A DNA stretch of 40,470 nucleotides from Lachnocurva sp029100405 (GTDB lineage Bacteria > Bacillota > Clostridia > Lachnospirales > Lachnospiraceae), in assembly GCA_046263755.1 (NCBI GenBank), contig JBJYZC010000021.1:1-40470 (forward strand), written 5' to 3'. Numbering within the stretch: position 1 is the stretch's first letter; every line of letters starts with the position of its first letter. Shown here in pieces: positions 1-6,596 of this stretch. The translations under genes and the position numbers were made by a program. The notes beneath the pieces are model-generated. The model made no database searches. It was given only the letters and a program-made list of their open reading frames with translations, and was not told the DNA's origin.

Positions 1-57
1 CGGCTTTTCTGCTGTAATCTTTTTCACGGTTTTCCGATGTTCGATTTTCTGAATCAT
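1..57 (-). CDS. 5' end of a gene running off the left edge, possibly a serine recombinase
   Basis: Nineteen codons are visible, starting with ATG at 57 behind a good ribosome site (AGGAGG about 6 bases upstream). The peptide begins MIQKIEHRKTVKKITAEKP. Basic, proline-ending leaders of this kind precede the catalytic domain in serine recombinases of Clostridia, and such a gene at the end of a late operon would fit a prophage integrase, but no catalytic residue is in view, so this is inference only. The gene carries the same upstream motif as three phage genes at 17799, 18411 and 19697, which argues that it belongs to the same element. Confidence 0.45.
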   Translation of the reverse strand, partial: MIQKIEHRKTVKKITAEKP

Positions 58-70
58 TGCGCTTCCTCCT

Positions 71-110
71 TTGGTAGTGACATGTTCCCTCTGAGGGGCC
101 GTAATAGCAA
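71..110 (-). promoter_or_regulatory. Conserved upstream motif, copy A
   Basis: On the coding strand it reads TTGCTATTAC, then a GC-rich stretch, CTCAGAGGGAACATGT and CACTACCAAAGG, ending at the ribosome site of the gene at 57. It is the most diverged of four copies in the window (others at 17838, 18456 and 19717). A near-perfect -10 hexamer (TATAAT, plus-strand ATTATA around 113-119) lies just upstream, so in this copy the motif may sit in the 5' leader rather than being the promoter. Confidence 0.5.
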
Positions 111-217
111 CGTATTATAATAAGAAAGAACGTAGAAAAACCGGCCTTATAAAGAGGGGTAAATTGTGTATGATAGCAACGAACCCTGCTCTTATTTAAG
201 AAGGAAGGTCAATAAAA

Positions 218-249
218 AATCCCCAGAGATCTTTTCTTCTCTGAGGATT
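218..249 (-). terminator. Rho-independent terminator, minus strand
   Basis: A 12-bp stem (218-229 with 238-249, one G-U pair on the minus strand) with an 8-base loop is followed on the minus strand by a run of T (212-217 as A's). It would end leftward transcripts coming from the tail operon or from the antisense RNA of the toxin locus, before the gene at 57. Confidence 0.65.
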
Positions 250-253
250 CGTG

Positions 254-282
254 TTGCTGAATATTTGATTGTTTGTTATAGT
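254..282 (+). promoter_or_regulatory. Promoter for the small toxin-like ORF
   Basis: TTGCTG at 254-259 and TATAGT at 277-282 are separated by exactly 17 bases. Transcription from about 289 would give a leader of some 110 bases before the ORF at 400. Inside that leader, CCTCC (about 371-375) can pair with the AGGAGG ribosome site at 388-393, which would hide the start until the RNA is refolded or processed; such leaders are typical of type I toxin mRNAs. Confidence 0.5.
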
Positions 283-399
283 GGAAAAGGTTCTGTGAAA
301 GCAGAGCCAGGGTGCTGCCAGAAACGGTAGGCGGTTAGTCCTCCTTATGCAGGAGGGCATTTATGTCACCCTCCTGACTTTATGAAAGGAGGGATGCCC

Positions 400-495
400 A
401 TGAATGTAATAGATTTGATGACTCTCATCGAATACACTTTTACATGTATTGGAATTGGAATCGCAATTGAGCGATATTTCAAGCATAAAAAATAG
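400..495 (+). CDS. Small hydrophobic peptide, putative type I toxin / holin-like toxin
   Basis: A 31-residue peptide starting MNVIDLMTLIEYTFTC. A short acidic N-terminus, one hydrophobic segment of about 18 residues (roughly 6-24) and a basic tail (ERYFKHKK) give the plan of Fst/TxpA-type membrane toxins and of peptides annotated as putative holin-like toxins. The ribosome site AAAGGAGGG (385-393) is strong and lies in a possible hairpin. The stop codon falls inside the 5' arm of a terminator stem. It is the only plus-strand gene in this part of the prophage, and a minus-strand promoter faces it from 576-603. Family membership is inferred from size, topology and context, not from a clear sequence match. 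Confidence 0.6.
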   Translation: MNVIDLMTLIEYTFTCIGIGIAIERYFKHKK

Positions 496-570
496 CCGCC
501 CCAGTCCAAAGGTAACGGCTATTTTTAGCTTAAACTAGGACTAACCGTCTATCGGCGGCGCCCTTTTATA
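486..570 (-). ncRNA. Putative antisense RNA of the type I toxin locus
   Basis: A minus-strand promoter (TTGACA at 603-598, TAAGAT at 581-576, 16-base spacer) faces the toxin ORF and would start an RNA near 570 that ends at the shared terminator. The RNA would be about 85 bases and complementary to the 3' end of the toxin transcript. Its 5' part has a GC-rich segment (GGCGCCGCCG) able to fold. An 11-base sequence, CGGTTAGTCCT, occurs both in this RNA (547-537) and in the toxin leader (332-342). Existence is inferred from promoter and terminator only. Confidence 0.45.
488..526. terminator. Bidirectional terminator shared by toxin mRNA and antisense RNA
   Basis: AAAAATAGCCG (488-498) pairs perfectly with CGGCTATTTTT (516-526), an 11-bp stem with a 17-base loop. 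The A-rich left arm and T-rich right arm let it work in both directions, ending the toxin mRNA on the plus strand and the facing transcript on the minus strand. Confidence 0.7.
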
Positions 571-575
571 TTTTT

Positions 576-603
576 ATCTTACTAAATTTTCAGATTTTGT
601 CAA
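576..603 (-). promoter_or_regulatory. Promoter facing the toxin ORF
   Basis: Consensus -35 TTGACA (plus-strand 598-603) and -10 TAAGAT (plus-strand 576-581) with a 16-base spacer. The -35 box directly abuts the 27-bp target duplication of the insertion sequence, so the insertion left the promoter intact by one base. Confidence 0.5.
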
Positions 604-630
604 GTCTGCTATTACTTCACCCTCAGCTTC
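604..630. repeat. Left copy of 27-bp target-site duplication
   Basis: This 27-base stretch, beginning GTCTGCTATTACTTC, is repeated without mismatch at 2235-2261. The two copies bracket the insertion sequence exactly. The sequence derives from the 3' end of the tail gene to the right (its stop codon lies within it). Confidence 0.93.
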
Positions 631-653
631 TATAAGCCATAAATGATAAAGTC
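631..653. repeat. Left terminal inverted repeat of the insertion sequence
   Basis: Reads TATAAGCCATAAATGATAAA then GTC; matches the reverse complement of 2212-2234 at 17 of 23 positions. Confidence 0.75.
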
Positions 654-754
654 CTGATGTACCACAAATGAAAATGTCCCGATTATGGTAGAATATTACT
701 TTCTATAATCTATCAGATCGGAGGACATAGCTTATAAGAAGGGTAACTTTATCA

Positions 755-2143
755 ATGGATGAACAGAATAAATACGAGGTGATCAAGTCTCTGGTGGATC
801 ATCCTGAAACCGGAAACAAGGATCGTGCAGCACTGAAACTTGGTTGTACCAGGCGGCATATCAACCGTATGATTGCCGGATATCTCAAAGAAGGCAAGAC
901 TTTTTTCATTCATGGCAACAAAGGACGTAAACCATCAACAACCATTGCCGATGACGTACGGAAACAGATCGTTGATCTCTACCGTACAAAGTACTATGAG
1001 GCAAATTTCGAGCATTATACGGAATTACTAGAGCGCTTTGAGGGGATCCATATATCCGCATCATCGGTAATGAACATCCTTGAAAAAGAATACATCCTCT
1101 CCCCAAAGGTTACTAAAGCTAAGCGCAAACGTGTAAAAAAGGAGCTTGCTATTTTGAAAAAAACAGCTCGGTCGCAAAAGGAACAAGATACCATACAATC
1201 CAATCTGGTTGCTGTAGAAGACGCCCACAGCAGGCGCCCCAGATGTACTTATTTTGGCGAGATGGAGCAGATGGACGCCACGCCGTACGAATGGGTCAAT
1301 GGACAGGTCTGGCACCTTCATCTGGCGATTGACGATGCTCTCGGCATAATCACCGGCGCCTGGTTCGATACGCAGGAAACGTTGAACGGCTACTATCACG
1401 TATTCCATCAGATCCTGACGAATTATGGCATTCCTTATAAATTTTTCACAGACAGACGTACGGTATTTACCTACAAAAAGAAAAATGCCCCATCGGACGA
1501 TGAGGACACTTACACCCAGTTTGCTTATGCTTGCAAACAGCTCGGCGTTGAACTTGAATCCAGCAGCGTTCCACAGGCCAAGGGCCGTGTGGAACGGCTG
1601 AATCAGACACTTCAGTCACGCCTTCCGATCGAACTTCGTCTGGCAGGCATAACTGATATCGAGAGTGCCAATGAATTCCTCCACTCCTACATAGAAGAAT
1701 TCAACAAGAAGTTTTCACTTCCACTTAATGTTAGCAAATCTGTTTTTGAATCGCAACCAGATGAAGAAAAAATCAATCTGACTCTGGCTGTTTTAACTGA
1801 ACGGACGGTAGACTGTGGCCATGCTATCCAGCTTGAAAAGCATTTTTACAGAATGTTAGACAAGAACGGAAAACAGATCCATTACCGCAAAGGTACAAAG
1901 ACAATGGTGATCAAGGCGTATGACGGTCGGAAGTTCTGCTGTGTCAACGATAAGGACATCTATGCGTTGGAGGAAATTCCCGAACATGAACCCAAGTCAA
2001 AAAACCTTGATGCAGACTATGAACCGCAAAAACCCCGTAAACAGTACATACCGCCGATGAATCATCCATGGAGACGTCCTGTCTTCAATAAATTTGTGCA
2101 TTCCCAGCCGCATCGGATCGAAGAAGATCTAAAAAGTGCATGA
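755..2143 (+). CDS. ISNCY family (IS1202 group) transposase
   Basis: A 462-residue DDE transposase that cuts and joins the ends of the surrounding element. Residues 1-50 form a helix-turn-helix region (LGCTRRHINRMIAGY), followed by a basic linker. The catalytic RNase H-like core shows Asp174 (EQMDATPYEW), Asp233 (FFTDRRTVF) and Glu280 (KGRVERLNQTLQ), the expected triad. Length is normal for the group and no frame is broken. The start at 755 gives the N-terminal helix-turn-helix complete; the ribosome site (AGAAGGG, about 738) is modest. Expression is probably from within the element. Confidence 0.92.
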   Translation: MDEQNKYEVIKSLVDHPETGNKDRAALKLGCTRRHINRMIAGYLKEGKTFFIHGNKGRKPSTTIADDVRKQIVDLYRTKYYEANFEHYTELLERFEGIHISASSVMNILEKEYILSPKVTKAKRKRVKKELAILKKTARSQKEQDTIQSNLVAVEDAHSRRPRCTYFGEMEQMDATPYEWVNGQVWHLHLAIDDALGIITGAWFDTQETLNGYYHVFHQILTNYGIPYKFFTDRRTVFTYKKKNAPSDDEDTYTQFAYACKQLGVELESSSVPQAKGRVERLNQTLQSRLPIELRLAGITDIESANEFLHSYIEEFNKKFSLPLNVSKSVFESQPDEEKINLTLAVLTERTVDCGHAIQLEKHFYRMLDKNGKQIHYRKGTKTMVIKAYDGRKFCCVNDKDIYALEEIPEHEPKSKNLDADYEPQKPRKQYIPPMNHPWRRPVFNKFVHSQPHRIEEDLKSA

Positions 2144-2172
2144 TTAGAGTGTTAACACGGATATTAAATAAA

Positions 2173-2192
2173 AGCCCCGGAAAACCGGGGCT
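2173..2192 (+). terminator. Terminator hairpin after the transposase
   Basis: AGCCCCGG (2173-2180) and CCGGGGCT (2185-2192) form an 8-bp GC-rich stem with a 4-base loop. The following T-run is weak, so it may also serve to block transcription entering from outside the element. Confidence 0.55.
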
Positions 2193-2211
2193 CATGTTAA
2201 AGTTTTTTCGA

Positions 2212-2234
2212 GACATTTTCATTTATGCTTGACA
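2212..2234. repeat. Right terminal inverted repeat of the insertion sequence
   Basis: Partner of 631-653; the CATTTATG core is the complement of the left-end CATAAATG. Confidence 0.75.
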
Positions 2235-2261
2235 GTCTGCTATTACTTCACCCTCAGCTTC
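2235..2261. repeat. Right copy of 27-bp target-site duplication
   Basis: Identical to 604-630. It contains the TAA (2245-2243) that ends the restored reading frame of the neighbouring tail gene. Confidence 0.93.
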
Positions 2262-2835
2262 CATCCCACCCGGATCAGGTTCACATTCCGGATCAGGGAG
2301 GCGTTCAGCTTCTGGATAGCAGATCCGTTGACAAAGTTCCATCGCTCAGCTTTACCTCGACCACCTTCAGGCGGATATCCGGATCGCTCTTGGGCAGCGA
2401 TGCCTTGCTTAAGTGAACTGCGCTGTTTGCCTTGTAGGTGATGAATCCGTTTCCGTCATCCACATCAAGAGCAAGTTTCGTCACAGCAGCTACGTTTTCG
2501 ATATGGTCAAAGGAAGGCTTGGTCACTTCCGTGACATCTCCACTGCTTCCACCTGAACTTGACGTCGGAAGAGTCAGCACCTGCTTGGTACCCGCAGAGG
2601 AACGGATCGTCAGCTGCCCGTCTCTCAGTTCAAACGTATAGGTGGTGTCGGAAAAGACTGCATCCGCCGGGACATCACTTTTCACAGTATGTCCATTCAC
2701 CTTGGCAGCGTTGTCGACTATTCCGTCCCCGTCCGCGTCAAACTTCGAGAGCGCATCTTCTGCTGTGGTCAGCTGATTCACCGCTTCGCAGAGCCGCTTT
2801 ATCACCTTACTTTTCCCTGTATAATTAATCATCAT
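2243..2835 (-). pseudogene. Phage tail fibre-like protein, probably frameshifted near its 3' end
   Basis: The open frame from 2835 gives 176 residues and stops at 2305. It contains a calcium-loop-like segment (DADGDGIVD) and the run VNGHTVKSDVPADAVFSDTT, a type of repeat common in fibre and collar proteins of Firmicutes phages, then a glycine-serine linker. The end of the frame (LSTDLLSRS) looks unnatural, whereas a one-base shift at the T-run near 2335 gives SDGT-FVNGSAIQKLNASLIRN and so on to a TAA at 2243, a more protein-like C-terminus. A single lost T would explain this. A sequencing error is the main alternative. The start ATG at 2835 follows GGAGAACTAAG. Last gene of the visible tail operon. 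Confidence 0.6.
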
Positions 2836-2836
2836 C

Positions 2837-4093
2837 TTAGTTCTCCTTCAGATCTGTAAGCGTATAGGTCACCTTCATTGAAGTGGCGGATGTTTTTGTG
2901 ACCGGAGATGAAAGGTTGCATATTGTTCCGATATAGGAGGACGGAATGGACTTTTTCGGATAACTGTTGTAGTGAAAACTGAACAAGTGAGGGCTTTCGT
3001 AACCGTAATCCGGTATCGCCACTTTATCCTTTTTGATGTAGGATCCGTCCGGGTAGATAAGAAGCCCGTTGTTTGTGATCACACCGCCGTTATACATGGG
3101 GTAGAGTCCTCCGACATCGTACTGCTTGAACTGGTTTAGGAGCACGATGTTTACCGGATTTGCCATCTCGACCTTATAGACGCTGTGGTTATCATAACCT
3201 CGCACATAGTAGAATCCTCTTGACACAACGGCATCGTTTTTTGCTGTCACAGATGACAACTCAATCGTCTGCTCATTGCCTTCCTGTGTGAAGCTGAAAT
3301 CACTGATCTTATATTTCCTTACAAAAAGAAGTGCGTTGCCGGAAGAATTTTCCATGCCGTAGGTGTAGTAATTTTCATATTCCTCGCCGTTCCAGCGGGA
3401 ATTCTCCTGCCGGTTCATTCGGATAAGATACAGATATCCGTCCTGTCCGTTTGAGATAATCCAGTTATCCCAGTCAATTGTTCCGGTAAGATTTACCACT
3501 TTCTCATCCGGTCCCCAGTAAGGATCGGATATCAGAAGCTTCCAGTCCGGCACTTTCTGACGGATGATGTTGCCGTAGCGATCCGCTTTGTATAAAAATC
3601 CCTGATCCTCATCGTAGGCCAGACCATATTCATAGTCCGTCGTGCTTCCTGATTCTCCGTCATAGAGCTTTAGAGGATCTTCTCCTGCCGTATTCCTGGT
3701 AAGAGCAAGGGAAGCAATATTTCCGTTCGCCTGCGAAGTGGAAAAGTCCCAGACCGATACGTACCCGGTGTCCGTCCTCTTTGTTTCCAGAGAGTTGAGG
3801 CTTCCACGCATGGGATCATCCGTATTTACGGTTTGCGCTGCATGCCCGATCAGATGGACATCCATGGGAAAATGCACATTCTCTGCGTTCTCTTCCAGCT
3901 TCCCGTCAAAAAGAAAAAGTCCTCCGAGTCCCCTTTTTGCTGCCGGGAGCATCAGGTCTGACAGATTGGCACCGCAGGAGACAGCATGGCCCATAGCGTA
4001 GGTAAGCGCGTTTGTCACCATGTTGTCCTGTTCGATCCGCTCGGTAAACCCGCTGTTATGATTGTGCAGCTCTATACTCACATGTCCTTTCAT
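2837..4093 (-). CDS. Phage minor tail / receptor-binding-region protein
   Basis: A 418-residue protein starting MKGHVSIELHNHNSGF. The N-terminal 60 residues (HNHNSGFTERIEQDNMVTNAL) resemble the start of tail proteins that follow the baseplate protein in Clostridia siphophages; the rest is rich in Tyr, Asn and Gly and has short beta-type repeats resembling propeller blades (for example GYLYLIRMN, GLLIYPDGS). It overlaps the upstream gene by one base (TAATG), so they are probably translationally coupled. Position after the baseplate gene and before the fibre gene suggests a tip or host-contact role. The exact family is not recognised. Confidence 0.65.
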   Translation of the reverse strand: MKGHVSIELHNHNSGFTERIEQDNMVTNALTYAMGHAVSCGANLSDLMLPAAKRGLGGLFLFDGKLEENAENVHFPMDVHLIGHAAQTVNTDDPMRGSLNSLETKRTDTGYVSVWDFSTSQANGNIASLALTRNTAGEDPLKLYDGESGSTTDYEYGLAYDEDQGFLYKADRYGNIIRQKVPDWKLLISDPYWGPDEKVVNLTGTIDWDNWIISNGQDGYLYLIRMNRQENSRWNGEEYENYYTYGMENSSGNALLFVRKYKISDFSFTQEGNEQTIELSSVTAKNDAVVSRGFYYVRGYDNHSVYKVEMANPVNIVLLNQFKQYDVGGLYPMYNGGVITNNGLLIYPDGSYIKKDKVAIPDYGYESPHLFSFHYNSYPKKSIPSSYIGTICNLSSPVTKTSATSMKVTYTLTDLKEN

Positions 4094-6186
4094 TATTGTA
4101 TCCTTCCTCCGTATAGATTGATCGCGTAAAGAACCGAGTCGTTTTCCAGCACGGCCTTTACCGACAGATGATCATATTGTTTTAAGGCATCCTCCGGAAT
4201 CTCGCCGATATCGGATTCTGTCATTGCGACATTTTCTTTCCATTCATTCTCAGCGTAGCCCATCCATGTAGAACCGCCGTCAAAGGAAATATAAAAAATA
4301 GCATTCTTTGAATCCGCCGTGATATGTTTTGCCCCGTATACAGCGCAGGTAGTAACCGAAAGACTTGTTTTTAGTGTCGTAGAGCCGGAGCCGATCCAGC
4401 CGTTATCCTTTACTTCACAGGAAGTAGCCACCCTGTCAGCATTTGCCCACGGCGAGAAAACCATGATGTCGGAAGTGGGTTCTACAGTCTCTGCAAATCC
4501 TCCAAAGATAGCTGCGATATTTAACCCTTTTACGCTATCTGCGGCAAGGCACGGCATATCGTAATAAAGCTTTATTTCCGCTTTATCTGAAAGACGGTTT
4601 ATGATCCGGCTAATAAGAATACGATCGATTGTATCCTCCACCGTGATCTCGCCGTCCCATTCGCCGTTGCCTGCCAGTCCCATGCCGCTTACGACTCCGA
4701 GAACGCCGTATCTTACTATCGAGAGGGAACCGCCTTTTACGGACAGTATGACATTCCATGTATGAATGGACGCCTCCACAGCTTCCAGCTCATACCGAAG
4801 ACGCAGGATGTGCTCGCCGTCCTGAAAGGTTTCCACAGGATGCCTTGTACTGATCTCATCACCGTTTAAGTAATAAGTGGCTTTTACATAAGCGTCTCCC
4901 TCCGAGACATTTCCAGCATCATTGCCTTCCGTCGTATCAACCGAAAGAAGTATCTCCATATCGAAGGAGATGTGCGTGGTTTTCTGGACCGCGAACTTTA
5001 CGGACATGACAGAACCTTCTTTTCCATCGTCAATCTGTACCGCTTCGGCGTTCTGGTAGAGCACATAGTGCATGTCGTTGTCCGTCTGTGACGAAAGCAG
5101 TCCGGCGATCGTTTTATCGGATTTGCTTTTTGCGGAAGCGAGGGAAGGATCCTGTCCGACACCCTGAATCTCATAAGAGCCGTTATATTTTAAGGTGTAT
5201 TTCGTGATGCAGAAGAGCTTATCGGCATCACCAATCCCTCCGGGAAAGGAAAGCACGTCTCCAAGGTCATAGGCGGGATTTCCGATCATCGTAACCTTGA
5301 ACGGGACATAGTCGATCTGCTGGAGAGATGTAAGGATAGCGCGGCGCTGCTTTTCAAGACTTTCGGATACTCCGTACTGAAGGAAGGGATTGCTGCCGAG
5401 GTTATAGGTCAGTCCGTCGTCCTTATCCATCCCGTAGTAACTGGTAGTCTTGTCACTTAGATTCACACAGGAAATGCCCGTGTATCTTGTTTCAAAATCA
5501 GAGAAAGAGCCTCCGCTGAACCGATGACTTTCATCGATTACATCCACGACAGACTTACTGTAGGAGCAGAATTTGATCCTTCCCGCCCTGTCACAGGTCA
5601 CAAAGCACCCGAGAGCAGCGGAAAGCCATGACAGATAATCCCGCCATGTCTCGATATCGTTTTCCGAATAAAGAGAAAAGTTCTCAGAACCATTGGCGAA
5701 TGTCTTAAATTCATCTTCTGTAGTAGCAAGCGGAACTTTGCAGCTCTCGCAGGCCATTTTTGCAAGATCATACGGTTTTCCCAAAGTAGTGCCTACCGGG
5801 CAGGTTTTATCGAAAAGCGACAGATTGTCATAGGCTTTTATCACGACACCGGACTGTGTCCATTGGGCTTCGGAAATATTAAACACACCGAGCGGAATGT
5901 ACTCGTAGGTACCGTTCGCAAGCTTAAGTCCGAAGAAGGGTGTGATTTTTTCTCCTTTCAGAGAGTATCGCTTTAGATCCAGATTCATCAGAGTGATGTC
6001 CATCTGCCCGATATAAACCTGTCCGATACCAATCATCGTATCGTCAGAGCATTGATTGGTGATCTGGCAGGAACCGGACAGGATGTTATCGTCACAAAAA
6101 AAGGTATCACCAATGCTTCCCTTCATGGAAAAATGCTGCACCGGCTGCTTCATGGCAGCCTTATATGCATCACTTACGGCGTACAT
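4093..6186 (-). CDS. Phage tail-tip / baseplate protein
   Basis: A 697-residue protein with start ATG at 6186 behind GGAGGG. The N-terminal half (MYAVSDAYKAAMKQPVQHF, then GKITPFFGLKL-type and PLGVFNISEAQW segments) has the character of DUF5048 or prophage tail-tip proteins that form the hub beneath the tape measure, including the run PYDLAKMACESCKVPL found in their central domain. The C-terminal third is rich in beta-structure and may be a carbohydrate-binding module. It follows the small DUF6711-like gene and the tape measure, the usual place for this protein. No peptidase motif is evident. Confidence 0.72.
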   Translation of the reverse strand: MYAVSDAYKAAMKQPVQHFSMKGSIGDTFFCDDNILSGSCQITNQCSDDTMIGIGQVYIGQMDITLMNLDLKRYSLKGEKITPFFGLKLANGTYEYIPLGVFNISEAQWTQSGVVIKAYDNLSLFDKTCPVGTTLGKPYDLAKMACESCKVPLATTEDEFKTFANGSENFSLYSENDIETWRDYLSWLSAALGCFVTCDRAGRIKFCSYSKSVVDVIDESHRFSGGSFSDFETRYTGISCVNLSDKTTSYYGMDKDDGLTYNLGSNPFLQYGVSESLEKQRRAILTSLQQIDYVPFKVTMIGNPAYDLGDVLSFPGGIGDADKLFCITKYTLKYNGSYEIQGVGQDPSLASAKSKSDKTIAGLLSSQTDNDMHYVLYQNAEAVQIDDGKEGSVMSVKFAVQKTTHISFDMEILLSVDTTEGNDAGNVSEGDAYVKATYYLNGDEISTRHPVETFQDGEHILRLRYELEAVEASIHTWNVILSVKGGSLSIVRYGVLGVVSGMGLAGNGEWDGEITVEDTIDRILISRIINRLSDKAEIKLYYDMPCLAADSVKGLNIAAIFGGFAETVEPTSDIMVFSPWANADRVATSCEVKDNGWIGSGSTTLKTSLSVTTCAVYGAKHITADSKNAIFYISFDGGSTWMGYAENEWKENVAMTESDIGEIPEDALKQYDHLSVKAVLENDSVLYAINLYGGRIQ

Positions 6187-6224
6187 TCCACAGCCCTCCT
6201 TTCCCGCTGTCTCATCACACTCTC

Positions 6225-6593
6225 TTAGAACTCTTCCAGATCGAAGCTTACGGTGTAGAGTCCATTCGTCCCTCTCGTCTTCTCTGAATGCTTCTCCGGT
6301 CCGGTCTTGAAGTTTCGCATCCGCATGGTTCTTGTCTTGTAGCCCTGTGTTTTCAGGTCATAGAGCTTTACCTGTATCGAATCCTTATCTCGGAACGTGG
6401 CAAAGGTCGCTGCCCACCGGCTCGAACACGGAAAAGAGGCAGAGACGGACAGCTTGTCATACCTGGTGACAATGACCTGATCCGTTCCTGCCTCGGTCTG
6501 ATTGGTACTCTCAACGACAGCGTAGCTCTCCTCCCAGCTTTCCGGTGTGAAGAGCTTTACATCGTCAAAGTAAATGGGGTAATCACTTAACAT
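6225..6593 (-). CDS. Small tail protein, DUF6711-like
   Basis: A 122-residue protein starting MLSDYPIYFDDVKLFTPESW. Its size, its position between the tape measure and tail-tip genes, and the N-terminal pattern (a short target phrase followed by WEESYAVVESTNQTEAG) match proteins annotated as DUF6711 in Firmicutes prophages; these are thought to be distal-tail components. The start lies four bases past the tape-measure stop, with AGGAGG in the end of that gene serving as ribosome site, so the two are likely coupled. Confidence 0.65.
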   Translation of the reverse strand: MLSDYPIYFDDVKLFTPESWEESYAVVESTNQTEAGTDQVIVTRYDKLSVSASFPCSSRWAATFATFRDKDSIQVKLYDLKTQGYKTRTMRMRNFKTGPEKHSEKTRGTNGLYTVSFDLEEF

Positions 6594-6596
6594 GCA

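Larger units (their letters stand above)
631..2234 (+). mobile_element. IS1202-group (ISNCY) insertion sequence, 1604 bp
   Basis: The element is bounded by imperfect 23-bp inverted repeats (631-653 and 2212-2234; 17 of 23 positions match, with a shared CATAAATGA core) and by a perfect 27-bp direct repeat. An unusually long target duplication of this size is characteristic of IS1202. One transposase gene fills the element and a terminator hairpin follows it. Everything looks intact, and the identical target copies imply a recent insertion. It landed just past the last codons of a minus-strand tail gene and next to the antisense promoter of the toxin locus. Confidence 0.9.

Noticed and set aside
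2225..2441. Two plus-strand frames beside the insertion sequence
   Set aside because: They lie antisense to the 3' end of the tail gene and in the target duplication; no translation signal.
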